64,000 bases of DNA from Flectonema sp. DT1601 (GCA_964019425.1 OZ025812.1:675027-739026), one strand, 5' to 3'. Counted from the first letter of the stretch, positions 45,272 to 56,092 are shown. Numbers and translations: made by a program. The notes: generated by a model not told the origin, from the letters alone.

Positions 45272-46057
45272 TCACGATGCAGCAATAGTTCCCACAGCTC
45301 CCCTTGAAATGATTACCCCTCTTTTCGTACGTGGTATTTTGAGCTTATGATCTTTAAAGTAAAGATGATTGATGTCAGTGTGCACAGATGTGTCTTTAAT
45401 GTAATCAATACTGTGTAACCAACTACGGCGAGAAGGCCCAGATAAGACATATCTGGAACGTGGAGGGAGGAAAAGATCTATTGGGGATTGTGTTGGTGAC
45501 GGAGGTGTGAGACGCATGACACGGGCGCTGAACAAACAAATTCCGGCGACAAAGTGCGCAGTGTTGTCAGTATCAGTATGCGGCTTCACAAATCCTTCAG
45601 GGGTGTATTCCAGAAAATGATACTCTTTATTAAAAGGTGCGCCGTTAATGTTGTGGAGATGTTTTGATAAGATTTCTTCAGCCTCCTGCGATACCTCTGT
45701 GTTTGCTATAAACTTCTCCTTAAATCCTTGAATCAACACATCAACATGTGAAGACTCCCACCGCTTGGTACTCAGCTGTTTTTCCAGCTCAGCCTCTAGG
45801 ACACCTGCTTCTCTCTCAGAAACTATATTTGGTGTCACATTCACCCCAACTTCCTTGCCGTACAATCTGTTTATCTCTTCACACTCCTTTTCAAAGTCAA
45901 CCTTGAAATCTTCTTTCCAATTCCTCTGAGTAAACACCTCCGCGTTTTGCCGCATTCGTTCTCTATTTCTCTTGTTGTGCAGCATTGCCTGGCCGACGGC
46001 GAGGGGGCTGAAGCTCGGTTGGCCTGTAAAGCCCGCAACAGCACTTCTGCGCAACAT
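45272..46057 (-). CDS. ALKBH7: AlkB-like dioxygenase, ALKBH7 type
   Basis: The protein is 261 aa, an Fe(II)/2-oxoglutarate oxygenase. The iron ligands are visible as PHTDT (His, Asp) and WLHSI (distal His). The 2-oxoglutarate Arg is likely in RTKRGVIISR. Flanking segments match ALKBH7: AGICLFSARVMRL and PPRSRYVLSGPSRRSWLHS. The N-terminus MLRRSAVAGFTGQPSFSPLA reads as a mitochondrial presequence. I chose this Met instead of upstream ones because TTTCAG lies 8 nt before it. In mammals ALKBH7 acts in mitochondria in programmed necrosis and on mitochondrial RNA. Confidence 0.88.
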   Translation of the reverse strand: MLRRSAVAGFTGQPSFSPLAVGQAMLHNKRNRERMRQNAEVFTQRNWKEDFKVDFEKECEEINRLYGKEVGVNVTPNIVSEREAGVLEAELEKQLSTKRWESSHVDVLIQGFKEKFIANTEVSQEAEEILSKHLHNINGAPFNKEYHFLEYTPEGFVKPHTDTDNTAHFVAGICLFSARVMRLTPPSPTQSPIDLFLPPRSRYVLSGPSRRSWLHSIDYIKDTSVHTDINHLYFKDHKLKIPRTKRGVIISRGAVGTIAAS

Positions 46058-46139
46058 CTTCTTATCTGAAATGTGAATTGTTGAATTAGTTTTGACAAAC
46101 CAGCGTTTACTACACAAATAGTTTCGGAATGGGGCATTT

Positions 46140-46303
46140 ATTACAAAATCAAAATAAAGAATTGGCAAAACTTCACTTTTTACTTTCTTGCTCACACTTT
46201 TATTCTGTTTGTGCGCAACCCGGTACAAAATCCTAATAAAGGAATAGGTTAGTTACGCTGCCACAATTCTACTGAACAATGGGTTTGTAGGTACAAAAAA
46301 AAA
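46140..46303. repeat. SINE-like repeat, copy 2
   Basis: It matches 10020-10183 over its whole length (TTGGCAAAACTTCACTTTTT ... CTGAACAATGGGTTTGTAGG) and ends in a run of A. It lies just upstream of ALKBH7 and abuts the 3' side of the LINE remnant. Confidence 0.75.
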
Positions 46304-46483
46304 ATTGAGTGCACCACGATGTGATGCTGATTGCGCTGTCAGGCGCGGTTGTTCTTTTTCCTTCTTTCTTACTTTCTTTGTTGGAATTGGGTTGGGGATC
46401 GTCTCCGGTCGTGTTGCTAATTTGCCATCGTTACTTCATAGTCTTGTAGGCTGCGGTCTTGATTTTGACATTTGTCGATAAGA

Positions 46484-46994
46484 TTACCTTCCTGTCAGTA
46501 CTGCTAGTTCATCCAAGGCAGTGACAAAGTTTAACATCTTTCGTTGGCTATCCGGTAACAGTCTTCCAGAGAATATGGTTCTTCCCCTTCTTCGTTTATC
46601 ATAGAACGATGTACTTGCACTAGTGTTCACATAATAAGGCCACATGATGTGGTGTTGCCCTTGCATCGTTGCAGAAGATGCATTTCTCATGTTGTCCCTT
46701 GAGTTTCAAGGATCTGCAGTGTCCCACTCTAAAGCGTGACACGTATTCCGGCCTGGTAAGCTCATCAATGTATGGTGGGTCCCTTACCTCTCCTGACCCT
46801 AACCAGTTCTCCCGTTTTCTCCCCTTGTGGAAAATCATCATTGTTCCCACATCAAGTTGAGTGGGTAGTTGTTTAATAATTACATCCTTATAAGGTGGAT
46901 CGTCCTTCAAGCCTGCTGCATATTTTGCAAGCTGGTCTGCTACTTTATTGTTCCGCACATTTCTGTGCGCTGGTATGTACGTTAATTTGAACAC
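46484..46994 (-). CDS. LINE RNase H C-terminal part and zinc knuckle
   Basis: LTYIPAHRNVRNNKVADQLA is the last RNase H motif (His and Asp). CIFCNDARATPHHVALLC is a CCHC-type knuckle of the kind found after RT in several LINE clades. The two pieces overlap in different frames, with the second frame running to 46484. It is the 3' end of the LINE coding region. Confidence 0.7.
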
Positions 46995-47129
46995 CCTTCC
47001 TCTCCAGCTTCATAGCTAACTTTCAGATGTCTTTATTCATTGAGGACCTTTGTATGGTACTTATTCCAATGCCTGCATAATGCATCATGCCCTCCGTCCC
47101 TCATCTGCACTATGTCTGTGAGCGCAAGT

Positions 47130-48914
47130 TCACTTACCAAGGTGACAAAAACGAGGTGAACCGGTGCACTCAAGAAACGAGAGTAAATTATCTTGTGAGG
47201 GGAGGGTGTTTGTAACCGCTTTCAGTTGAAATGAGATATAGGCAGGATTTCCCTCCCTAAGTACCTTATTCCAGGTGAAGTCGTTTATCATACATTTAGA
47301 CCACTCCTTCCACTGACCTTGGACTTGTAATTTATTCAAAGAGTTCAGTAGTTCATCTGTGGCTTCCACTTCAAAACGCTTAAGGAGATCGGGGCGAGTA
47401 GTACGTAGATCGCGCAATCGGTGACCAAGACCAGCTGATTGCTTCGCGAGAGAACGGTAAGAAAAAAACTTAATAAGGCGCTCCCACTCAGCAGAAGCTG
47501 AAAACTTTTTCGACCAATTGGACGATTTCTCCATAATAACATTGTAGACACCGTGCATGTCAGAGTCCTGTGAGGATCTGAGGATGTCTAGTTTAATTGA
47601 TTGCGCTTGTTTATATAGCGTCTCGACTCTTTTGTGTCTGAGACCAACAGTGTTCTTTGAACCGGTAAAGAGGATGACTGAGTTCGCAGAGCGGACAAAT
47701 CCCCACCATTTCTTCAAAAAAGGTTTAATAATTTTGTCCATTTTTTTGGCAAAAGGGAGAGATAAGTCATGGATCATTAAACTCCATGTTAACCTTGACA
47801 ATAACAAGTGTTGGACAGACCAAGCCTTCTGAGACCCATACAGTGGCATGGCGTCGACTTTTTTTAAAAAATTCCTGGTAAAAGTGGTCAGGCGCTCTCG
47901 CAATTTCTGTTCTTTGGCGTTCGGCTCAAACCAACGCCCGAGGTATTTGAACTCTCCAGCTTCCTGGAGATTCGTAATCGGAACATTGTTAATCTTCAGG
48001 TCCGGGTTAGCTGGTTTCCCTTGTACAAAGCTGTGGGCAATGCATTTCTGGGGTTTCGCTTTCATACCACGAGACCAGGAAAGAAACTGTTCGAGCGACT
48101 TGATTAGCAATTTTGCCCCCGCCTTTGATGACGTGGTAAGTTGTAAATCATCAGCAAAAGCTGCAACTAATAGTTGGAGGGATTTATTGTTAAACTCGTA
48201 GGCTTCCTGTTGATGAACTGCTAAGGAAAAGAGCAGTAGTTGGAATACCAAATTAAAAAGGGTTGGGGAGGAAACGCAGCCTTGAAAGACACCAACTTCA
48301 AAAGGGATAGTGGGCGTCAGGCCTTCTCCAACTCTGATTTGGACGCGCATGGAGGAATAATACCTTTTATAGAAACCGATTATTCTTTCGTGAACTCTGA
48401 AATATTTTAAAGCAAAGAAAATTAATTGATGTTTGACTGAGCCGAAAGCATCTGCCAAATCCACCCAGACAATTGTTAGGTTTTTCCGGAGAGCTTTCAC
48501 TTCTTTAAAAATCTCTGAGGTGATCGTGGCATGTTCGATACATCCAGAGACACCTTTCCTAAAGCCTTTTTGAAAATTAAATTTAGAAAGAGTGTGGTTT
48601 GCGACGGCTTCCTGAATGACCGTATTAAAAATTTTCCTGTCGCAGTTGCCCACAGCTATCGGTCTCGTTTTCGAGATGTCTTTCCCATCGGAGTTGGGCT
48701 TTGGGAGCATTGTTACAAATGCTAAGCCCCAACTATCCGGATAGGCCTTGAGTTCGAAAATTCTCTTTAATACCTTGTAAAGTGCTTCCATAAAAGTTGG
48801 GACCTTTTTCCATACAACATAAGGTATGCAATTGGGACCAGGGGCACATTTGTTTTTCTTCTTTGATAAGAGAATACCAAACTGTTCGAAGCTCGGGAAC
48901 TGGATATCATCCAT
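47130..48914 (-). CDS. LINE reverse transcriptase
   Basis: The frame encodes 594 aa. RT motifs in order: APGPNCIPYVVWKK, LPKPNSDGKDISKTRPIAVG, FQKGFRKGVSGCIEH, VWVDLADAFGSVKH (catalytic Asp), VFQGCVSSPTLFNLVF and AAFADDLQL (FADD in place of YADD). A thumb and C-terminal region follow up to 47130. The QKGF and GCxEH block resembles target-specific and R2-like groups, but I cannot place the clade from sequence reading alone. The RT frame itself is long and open, suggesting a fairly young copy. Confidence 0.88.
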   Translation of the reverse strand: MDDIQFPSFEQFGILLSKKKNKCAPGPNCIPYVVWKKVPTFMEALYKVLKRIFELKAYPDSWGLAFVTMLPKPNSDGKDISKTRPIAVGNCDRKIFNTVIQEAVANHTLSKFNFQKGFRKGVSGCIEHATITSEIFKEVKALRKNLTIVWVDLADAFGSVKHQLIFFALKYFRVHERIIGFYKRYYSSMRVQIRVGEGLTPTIPFEVGVFQGCVSSPTLFNLVFQLLLFSLAVHQQEAYEFNNKSLQLLVAAFADDLQLTTSSKAGAKLLIKSLEQFLSWSRGMKAKPQKCIAHSFVQGKPANPDLKINNVPITNLQEAGEFKYLGRWFEPNAKEQKLRERLTTFTRNFLKKVDAMPLYGSQKAWSVQHLLLSRLTWSLMIHDLSLPFAKKMDKIIKPFLKKWWGFVRSANSVILFTGSKNTVGLRHKRVETLYKQAQSIKLDILRSSQDSDMHGVYNVIMEKSSNWSKKFSASAEWERLIKFFSYRSLAKQSAGLGHRLRDLRTTRPDLLKRFEVEATDELLNSLNKLQVQGQWKEWSKCMINDFTWNKVLREGNPAYISFQLKAVTNTLPSQDNLLSFLECTGSPRFCHLGK

Positions 48915-49774
48915 TGTCTTGTAGTCAGACTTAGGTAAAAAGAGGGATGGGTGAAATCAGTTTTTTTTTTTTCATTGTCACAATAATTGTTTTTAAAATG
49001 TTCAATTATTTTTTCCTCTGGAATATCAAGGGAGGGGGGTTGAGGATCTTCTTTTTGGAGTTCTTCTTTTATGGCAGTAAACGGATTTTGACAAAATTTA
49101 TCTTGTAATTTTTTGAATAAATTTTTCTTTTCTAAATTCCGATACATTCAAAAAATCCTTTTCATTCTCGTTCTTGCCTCTTTCCATTTGACAGCGTTCT
49201 CTATAGAAGGCCCAGATTTGCGGAGCTCCCGTCTTAGCTGTTTCATTTCCAGACGACATTCATGTTTTTCTTGGTCGAGGATGACCTCTTCCCTTGATTT
49301 CTGTTTGCGGGGTAAATTCCGCTTTGTTTCTTCAAAGAAACTGCTACAAATTTGATAAACCGTTTTGAGTAGTTTATCAAGTTGGTCGGCAGGTTTTAAA
49401 GAGTTTTCTGTTTCGACGGTGAAAGTTTGGAGTTTTTCTGCAGCAGAAACGTCGATGTCCTTCCATTCAGTTCCAAAAGATCGGAATTTGAGACGAGACG
49501 GGTGTAACGGGGTAAAAGTGGGTGTTGTAGAGTTACAAGGAACGAAAGCTGTTTGTGAAGTTTTAAAATCTACAGATTCTCCTACAAAGGGAGGTTCCAG
49601 GCGTGTGGAGGCCTCGTCCCAGAGGAGGCATCCCTGCTGCTGCGAGGAAGCACGACACACTGGTCGACGGACCAGAGAGAGGTGCTGGAGGAGGCGGAGT
49701 TGATTGAGGCGATCGGCAGGGTGGAGGTGTTCACGATTTTTCACTTTGCTACACGAAAATTCACGATTTTTCAC
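48767..49774 (-). CDS. LINE upstream reading frames
   Basis: Two abutting frames: 49148-49774 (208 aa, charged, helical, ending KEARTRMKRIF) and 48767-49147, whose ATG follows the first frame's TGA directly (TGAATG). They are in the same phase, so this is either a plain in-frame stop or a stop-restart junction between two ORFs. The second frame would join the RT if the A12 run at about 48961 were one base different. Confidence 0.6.
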
Positions 49775-49818
49775 GATTTTTCACTTAATTTTTTGGTGCT
49801 TTTTGGTAGTGAAATCCT

Positions 49819-49888
49819 GTGAAAATGTGTGAAAATGTGTGAAAATGTGTGAAAATGTGTGAAAATGTGTGAAAATGTGTGAAAATGT
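49819..49888. repeat. Seven tandem copies of GTGAAAATGT
   Basis: Seven perfect 10-bp units lie next to the LINE's 5' side. They are preceded by related TTCACGATTTTTCAC repeats at 49736-49785. Confidence 0.98.
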
Positions 49889-50178
49889 GTGAATTCTAGT
49901 GAAAAAAGTGAGTGATATCCAGATGGTACCGTTGGTGCTGGTGTGCTGTGCGATGTCAAACCTGTTCAGTTTGCCATACGTCATGTCACTTTGACAACTA
50001 AATGGGCATCGCTTGTGGTGAGGTTCCGGACTTTGGACCGGCGCATCGCGTGTGCGGTGGGTTTAATCACTGAGGGGCTCATTCTCGTTCATTGCCTCCT
50101 CTTTTCGCTGAGCAGTTTTTTCTTGTGCAACTTTCCTGGCAGCAGCATTTTCTGCTGCTTTCGCTGCTTTCGCTTGGG

Positions 50179-50862
50179 TCAGTGTGGCGGACTGCTGGGG
50201 CACCGGGAGGGAGAGGGGGTCACGCAACTTTTGCTTTGTGGGGAGCTCCAGCGCAAAGCATTCAACAACAGAGAAAATGAATGCCCCGCGCTGGGACTTG
50301 GTTGGGGGTTAGGTAGGGATGGTGCGTCCACCGGGATGATGCTGGCATCAGGCTTGGTGAGCATGGGGTCATCGGGGACATCGCTCTTCAGCTTAGAGAC
50401 CTGAATGTGGTTCACATGGGAGAGGGCGTGGTTGACCTGCCTATTGACTTTCAGCAGGCGGGCGTGGTGAGGGGAGACTGTGTCACCGCAATAGCAGCAA
50501 CGAAAAATGCCCTTTCCCCCCAAGGGTTCCAGCATGTAGAACCATCTACCTGGAAGCTCGGTATCGAGCAATGCAAAAATCTTTTCCCAATAATCGAGGT
50601 GACAGTGGCCTGATCTTCTGGCCTGGCTGTCCTGAACTTTCTGCCGGTTAATCTTTTTGAAATGTTCTGTTGTGTTTCCCTCAACAAGAAAACACAATGA
50701 AGCAGTTGAACGTGTGTCCTCTAACCAGGACAACGCCCCTGCCAAGGCACCTGTAAAATCAACCCCCCTCTCAATGAGACACATCTGTGTCTCATTGTCC
50801 GGTTTGCGTGTCACCTCTACTTCAGTGATACTGACGTCATTCCTCTTCTCATACTTGTGCAA
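50179..50862 (-). CDS. Transposon-associated zinc-finger ORF (unassigned)
   Basis: The frame encodes 227 aa in GC-rich sequence. GGKGIFRCCYCGDTVSPHH contains a C-X2-C and His pair followed by ALSHVNHIQ, which is compatible with a BED- or C2HC-like finger. No family is recognised. It sits downstream of the hAT transposase on the same strand. An AGCTAAAGCTAAGC-rich palindromic tract (50868-50925) lies between them and could be part of a transposon end. It may be the N-terminal part of another DNA transposon protein. Confidence 0.4.
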   Translation of the reverse strand: MHKYEKRNDVSITEVEVTRKPDNETQMCLIERGVDFTGALAGALSWLEDTRSTASLCFLVEGNTTEHFKKINRQKVQDSQARRSGHCHLDYWEKIFALLDTELPGRWFYMLEPLGGKGIFRCCYCGDTVSPHHARLLKVNRQVNHALSHVNHIQVSKLKSDVPDDPMLTKPDASIIPVDAPSLPNPQPSPSAGHSFSLLLNALRWSSPQSKSCVTPSPSRCPSSPPH

Positions 50863-51424
50863 AAAGCTAAAAGCTAAAGCTAAGCTTTTTGGAGCTAAAG
50901 CTAAGCTATCTAGCTTTTTTTAGCTTTTTTTTGAAAAAAAAATTTTTTTAAATTTTGGCATGTTTCTGTACTTTTTTGATATTTTTTTTGGTTTTGTGAG
51001 GAAAAAAAGTGTGGAAAAAAAAAAAAATCACCAATTATAATATTTCCAGTATCCACCACTACAGGTTTTTGTGTGTTTTTTGGCTCATTTAAGCTGTTAA
51101 GTGACATGATTTTTCGATATTTGCGCAACCTGGTATCTACAAAGATAACATTTCATAATTCAACTATGTGTACTGTTGGGAGAGAAATATGTTTTTTTTT
51201 TGATATGACAGGCAAATTATTACTTATTACAATCAACACTGAGTATGATTTTTCGCTATACTTGCCTTAACACACATTTTCCCTACCTGGATTAAAAAAA
51301 TGTCACTAAAAGGAGGAGATATCCATAAATTCACTAAATAATTATACCACAGAAGTAGTAAAATACAAGCTAGAAAGACATGTGATATCAGTTATTAGAA
51401 GAGGGTAGAAAGGAATTATTAAAC
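50863..51424. other. Transposon-flanking non-coding stretch
   Basis: This holds the AGCTAAAGCTAAGC repeats (50868-50925) and A/T-rich sequence. No gene is seen. It is probably the 3' part of the hAT element. Confidence 0.4.
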
Positions 51425-52719
51425 TTAGGAAAGTTCGTCTTTAACCCTCTTCACAGCAGGGCCTTCTGCTTTTTTTGTCTTCTTCCTTATTGGGTCAGCA
51501 GCACACACCTTAAACATGTTGCACGCTACTTGCAGCATAGCATCAACATGTCTGTGAACCATTCTTGATCGCTGCTTTGTCAGTAGGCGGGATGTCACTT
51601 TGAATGTCCGTTCAACATGTGCCTCTGATGCAGCGATTCTACACAGTGACATGTAGAACTGTGTAAGGTGGGGAACAACCTTGCTACCAATTTCCCTCCA
51701 GAATATTGCTGCATCCTTCTTCTGATGTGCTTTCTTTTGCCTCTCTACTGTAGCTGTTGACAACTCAGAGATAAGGGTGGTGCTGAACCCATGTCTTACC
51801 AGCCACCCTGCAAAGTAAGGCTGCATCAGGTTCTGCTGCTCCTCATTCAGACCCATCCCCTGCATTGCCCTTAACATCTTAAGAGCATCAAAACTGAAGT
51901 TAGACACAATGCGGGTGTTCAGGGACTGCAGTGCACTGCTTACCAATTTTGATACCTTTGGATCACTTATTGCTTTCCATTTCCGTGTCACATACTCCAG
52001 CTGTCCCAGCACATCCTGCAACCCTGCCGAGTCACGCTGGAGGTTATCAGTTGCATATGCAACTGGCTGCACCAATTTTGCAGCAGTTTTCATCTTCTCG
52101 ATGTCTGCTGCACAGCAAGGAAACAGGCGTTGTTTCCCCTTGCGTTTCAGCAGGAGATCTTCGAGTCTCACTGCCCGAACCCAGCAGTCGTATACTGTGT
52201 TCCATCGGGTACTGCCTATGCGTTTAAGTTGCAAAGGGCTTCCCTTTCGACCCTTCTGCACCTCAAGGAACAACTCCTTCCTTTCGGGGGTTGCCATCTC
52301 CTCTGTCAGATCCTTCACCTTATTGTATGCCGTTGAGAGGAGGGGGATACCATTGATGAGATCCTTCATTAACAGCTGCAATGAATGTGCTGCACATCTG
52401 ATAGTGAGGAGCTTCTCCTTCCCTGCAGCCTGAAGCATCTGCTCTAGAGCATCTGCGTCAATGCCCTCTGGGTCTTCTTCTCCTGCACTTTCACAAGATG
52501 CTGCACTGTCATTGTCAGTGTCTTCTTCAAGACTCTCCATCTCTGTGATGGTTTATTAAATCTTAGTTTGTAAAATGTTGGGCAGCAGGTAATGTTTGCT
52601 TTTTTAGATACATACTAGTGCTGCTTCCTTCAGGGCATTCTGCATGCTCTTTGCATTATCAGCACAGAAGGCAAGTGGGACAACATTAGCTTCAAGTAGC
52701 TCAGTAGTGATGCTTCGAA
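51425..52719 (-). mobile_element. hAT DNA transposon, transposase portion
   Basis: The main frame (51425-52540, 371 aa) has the hAT landmarks IRCAAHSLQLLMKDL, RIGSTRWNTVYDCW and the C-terminal dimerisation region IAASEAHVERTFKVTSRLLT. An upstream exon piece (52616-52719: FCADNAKSMQNALKEAAL) ends at a GTATGT donor. It is cut off at 52720 by a family A repeat, so the 5' half of the gene is missing from its place. Exon phases do not join simply. No terminal inverted repeats or 8-bp target duplication could be identified. Confidence 0.85.
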
Positions 52720-53266
52720 GAATTTCGATAAAGTGGGAAGTAACGGACTGGGAGCTTTTGGCTCCTGCCCTATTCCCGATGTAAACTTTCTTTTTATTTT
52801 TTTATTTTTTTTAACAGGCCCAAAGGGCGACAATGATGGTTGCTGACCAAGGAATAATATTCAAATGAATTTTCGTTTCAAAGAAACGAACAGAATTAAG
52901 AGAGAGGCAGAGAAAAAAAAAAAAAAAAGAAAGAAAAGAAAAAGAAAAAAGAAAAAAGAAAAAAAATATGAAGAGGAAATAATCAAACATGAAAAAAAAA
53001 AAAAAAATGTATAAATAAAAAACGTTGTATGAAAAAGGAAAAAAAAGGAAAAAAAAAAGACCAGAAAAGGAAAGAGAAAATGAAAAGGTATAATATTATT
53101 GTGGGGATATGGGGATAGCAGGGAGATGCTCTTTTTTTTTTTTTTTTTTTTTTTTATTTATTTAAAAAAAGGAAACAATCAGTTTAGCGTCTCGATCAGG
53201 ACGGAAAATAGAAATTAATCGACATAGTCGATCGATAGAAAAAAAAACAATGATAACATTGTTTAT

Positions 53267-53302
<36 letters not shown>
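52720..53302. repeat. Family A repeat, copy 1 (fixed end left)
   Basis: It starts GAATTTCGATAAAGTGGGAA, runs through GGGAGCTTTTGGCTCC (hairpin), a T tract and AACAGGCCCAAAGGGCG, TTCGTTTCAAAGAAACGAA (hairpin), a purine-rich tract, GGGATATGGGGATAGCAGGG and one hairpin unit, and ends in a long T run. It is inserted in the hAT gene. Confidence 0.9.
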
Positions 53303-53305
<3 letters not shown>

Positions 53306-53998
53306 CCGGGAAGAAACCACATGCTAGTACAGTTCTTTTACTTTTCTTTGTCTGCTGGAATTCTATCTGAGAAAACCGGTAGTCTTTAAAATTGTAAGCC
53401 AAGTACAAGTTGCCTCCTGACGGGTATATTGTGGGTAGTTCGAAAACGTTGCGCTCCAAAATATAACAAGACTCTACTCCACCCGCGTCAGGCGCATCTC
53501 TTGTCTTAGCCCTAGCATGCTACGTTGGAACATTGTCACCAGCCCGGTGGACCAAGTTGTAATTATTGCCCCTGGTTTAGATGTCTTAGGTGTTAATAAG
53601 GGGTTCCTCTTAGCATTTTCTTTGTTCCCACCTTATGATTTTCTTGAAGAAAAAAAATAGAAGTCATAATGGTGCTTCCCTCTGGAAGGGTTGTAAGCCA
53701 TGGTGTCCAACTAGATTAAAGGACAAGTCTGGGATAATCCCTGCCAGAGGGGCGAGTATTCTACCATGGTTGAAATACTCTGGCAACTGATCTTCAATTT
53801 TATGTTGTTTGTTAGCTGCTGGTGTATCTTGATTATGTGTTGATACTTGCATTTTTTTATTTGTAATCTTCTATTACAATCCTCTTTCTGTTCTGGTCTG
53901 TTACTTCATTTGTCTTGTATAACTTCAGTTATATCCATTTTACTTTTTATTGTTTCCCATCTACTTTTTATTTTCTATTAGTTCTGGTCAGAAACTCC
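53303..53998. other. Unassigned sequence between repeats
   Basis: This is moderately GC-rich unique sequence between family A copy 1 and repeat R1. A 62-codon minus frame (53664-53852) has no recognised similarity. It is possibly part of the interrupted element, but nothing definite is seen. Confidence 0.4.
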
Positions 53999-54533
53999 TG
54001 GGCAGCAAGAAGGAAAGCAGTTTAGTACTTCTGGGTGTTTGGCATCACCCCCCATAGTGAGCAAGTACAACAGGTAGCATTGGTAGTCTGTTGATCCTGA
54101 GTGATCCCAGCTACAGTTTTGTTTTTCTTTCTTTTTTTTTAGAAGAAGATCAGGACATCCAAGCACTGCTGGATAGTTGCTGAATGCAGGGCCTGCCTGT
54201 GGCATTATAATAACAGGCTAAGTCATTTGTAGTTCATAGTTTACCTTTGATTTTATAACTTCACACAGGGTACTATGAACGATGAGAGATCCAGTGGGAT
54301 CACTCAGGGTCTAGTAGAGACCACCAATGTTGTGCGTTGATAGGCAAGGTGACCAACCTTGACATTCTTTCTTTTCTCTCCTGTTGTGACAAACACAAAA
54401 TACACACACAGCTTACAGTGTGTTCTTTGTGTATGTTTTCTTCAGGTGTGAGTAGTTTTTTTGTTCTTGCTCTTCAGGGAGGGCCTTAGCCAAAAGCTAA
54501 CAGTCCAAATCTCACCTGGTAAATTCAACTCCT
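53999..54533 (-). repeat. Repeat R1, copy 1 (intron-like ends)
   Basis: This 535-bp unit is nearly identical to 59555-60086. On the minus strand it opens with TTTACCAG/GTGAGATTT, a consensus donor, and closes with CTTTCCTTCTTGCTGCCCAG, a consensus acceptor. The host sequence AGGAGTT flanks both sides of this copy, consistent with a target duplication. It contains no long frame. Confidence 0.85.
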
Positions 54534-55177
54534 CATCACTCTTCCGTGTGACGGCGGTTATTCCCTAATAACCTGTTGTATGCTTTACCTAAGTCTTTTA
54601 CTTTTTTCTTCTTCGCACGCTGTCGGTTTCCACCTTCGACGCAGTCAATCTTGTTCCGCCTTGGTTGTTTTTGGAAGAGCTAAGCTAAGTGGCAAGGTTT
54701 CATTAACAGATCGACTCTTTGTCAGCATCTCAGGCTTCTTTTTGCCGAGGACGTGCGGCTTTCTTTGAGGTCTCACAGTGACACTTTTAAAAGAAATTAT
54801 CTATTCCGGTGGGTATAAAGGGGGGGGGGGGGGTGGGGGAGGAGGAGGGGGAGGGGACGTGTGAGTACACCCACAGATCTCAGCAGTCGTCTTTAAGTCT
54901 CTTCCCCGGACTCAGGTTGGTCTTCTCTGAGTCCGCGGAACTGTATGGTGATAACTTTTTCTTTGTCTTCTCGGCTGGGGACGGGCACGACCTCGTCCTC
55001 CCGTGTCTTGGCGTACCGTCTGGGTGAGCCAAGGCTCTGGTGGCATTCTTCTCTCCGGCGGTCTAATGTAAATGAATAATAAAAAAAAAAAAAAAAACAT
55101 GCCTTGGGAATACAACCAAAGCCCCAATTAATCGGTCCTTTCTTTTTTCCTTCTTGTCAAGTGATCGCTCCACTCGT
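54534..55177. other. Non-coding stretch with a G-tract
   Basis: The stretch contains an unbroken run of 13 G followed by GGGGGAGGAGGAGGGGGAGG-type sequence at 54819-54857, a strong G-quadruplex candidate. There are short frames on both strands, none recognised. Confidence 0.5.
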
Positions 55178-55379
55178 CGATCACCAAAACCGATTGTATT
55201 TATATCTGTTCTTTTCTCAACGATCGGCTATACCGATCATTTTTTTTAAAAATAATTGTTTTCTTCTTCTCGACGATCAGATCCAATTGATCGACCTTTT
55301 CTTTTTTTTTCCTTTATTCCTTCCATCCCTCCCGCTCCCCTTATTTTAATAAAAACAAGATCAGCTCAGCTTGATCGTT

Positions 55380-55411
<32 letters not shown>

Positions 55412-55607
55412 ATTTAAACTGATTGTATTTATATCTGGTTATTTTTCTCAACGATCGGCTATGCCGATCGACCTTTAAAATAATTGTCTTCTTCTTCTCG
55501 ACGACCAGATCCAATTGATCGACCTTTTCTTTTTTTTTCCTTTATTCCTTCCATCCCTCCCGCTCCCCTTATTTTAATAAAAACAAGATCAGCTCAGCTT
55601 GATCGTT

Positions 55608-55642
<35 letters not shown>

Positions 55643-55838
55643 TTAAACTGATTGTATTTATATCTGGTTATTTTTCTCAACGATCGGCTATGCCGATCGA
55701 CCTTTAAAATAATTGTCTTCTTCTTCTCGACGACCAGATCCAATTGATCGACCTTTTCTTTTTTTTTCCTTTATTCCTTCCATCCCTCCCGCTCCCCTTA
55801 TTTTAATAAAAACAAGATCAGCTCAGCTTGATCGTTAT
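55178..55838. repeat. Three tandem units of about 230 bp with hairpins
   Basis: Units begin near 55178, 55416 and 55644 with GATTGTATTTATATCTG. Each holds CGATCGGCTATGCCGATCG, CCAATTGATCGACC, a C/T-rich stretch and GATCAGCTCAGCTTGATC before a T run. The last two are almost identical, and the first is more diverged. Confidence 0.95.
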
Positions 55839-56007
55839 TTATTTATTTATTATTTTTTTTTTTTTTTTGTTGGTCCTAGTCAAGACCTTAAACTGACTAA
55901 TCGGTCTTAACTTTAACTAAGTGAATGAACCCTTCCCGTTTTCCTTTTCCCCTGTCTTTAATTTTAAATAAAACTGATCATGTTAACTCAATATTTTTTC
56001 TTATGTG

Positions 56008-56092
56008 CAAGAGATACCAACACGCAAGAGATACCAACGCACATACGAGATACCGACACAAAAGAGATACCAAGACACTTAAGATACCAGCA
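56008..56092. repeat. Short tandem repeat, about 17-bp unit
   Basis: Five imperfect units of the type CAAGAGATACCAACACG lie in a row, keyed on GAGATACC. The origin is unknown. Confidence 0.85.

Larger units (their letters stand above)
46484..49774 (-). mobile_element. LINE (non-LTR retrotransposon), broken
   Basis: Read on the minus strand, the order is a basic upstream ORF (49774 to 48930), a reverse transcriptase (48914-47130), an RNase H-like end and a zinc knuckle (46994-46484). The frame changes at an A12 run near 48961-48972, again after the RT frame ends at 47130, and within the RNase H/zinc-knuckle region around 46650. No LTR, integrase or envelope is present. A GTGAAAATGT tandem array lies just upstream of the 5' side. 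The 3' border is probably near the SINE-like repeat at 46303. Confidence 0.85.
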
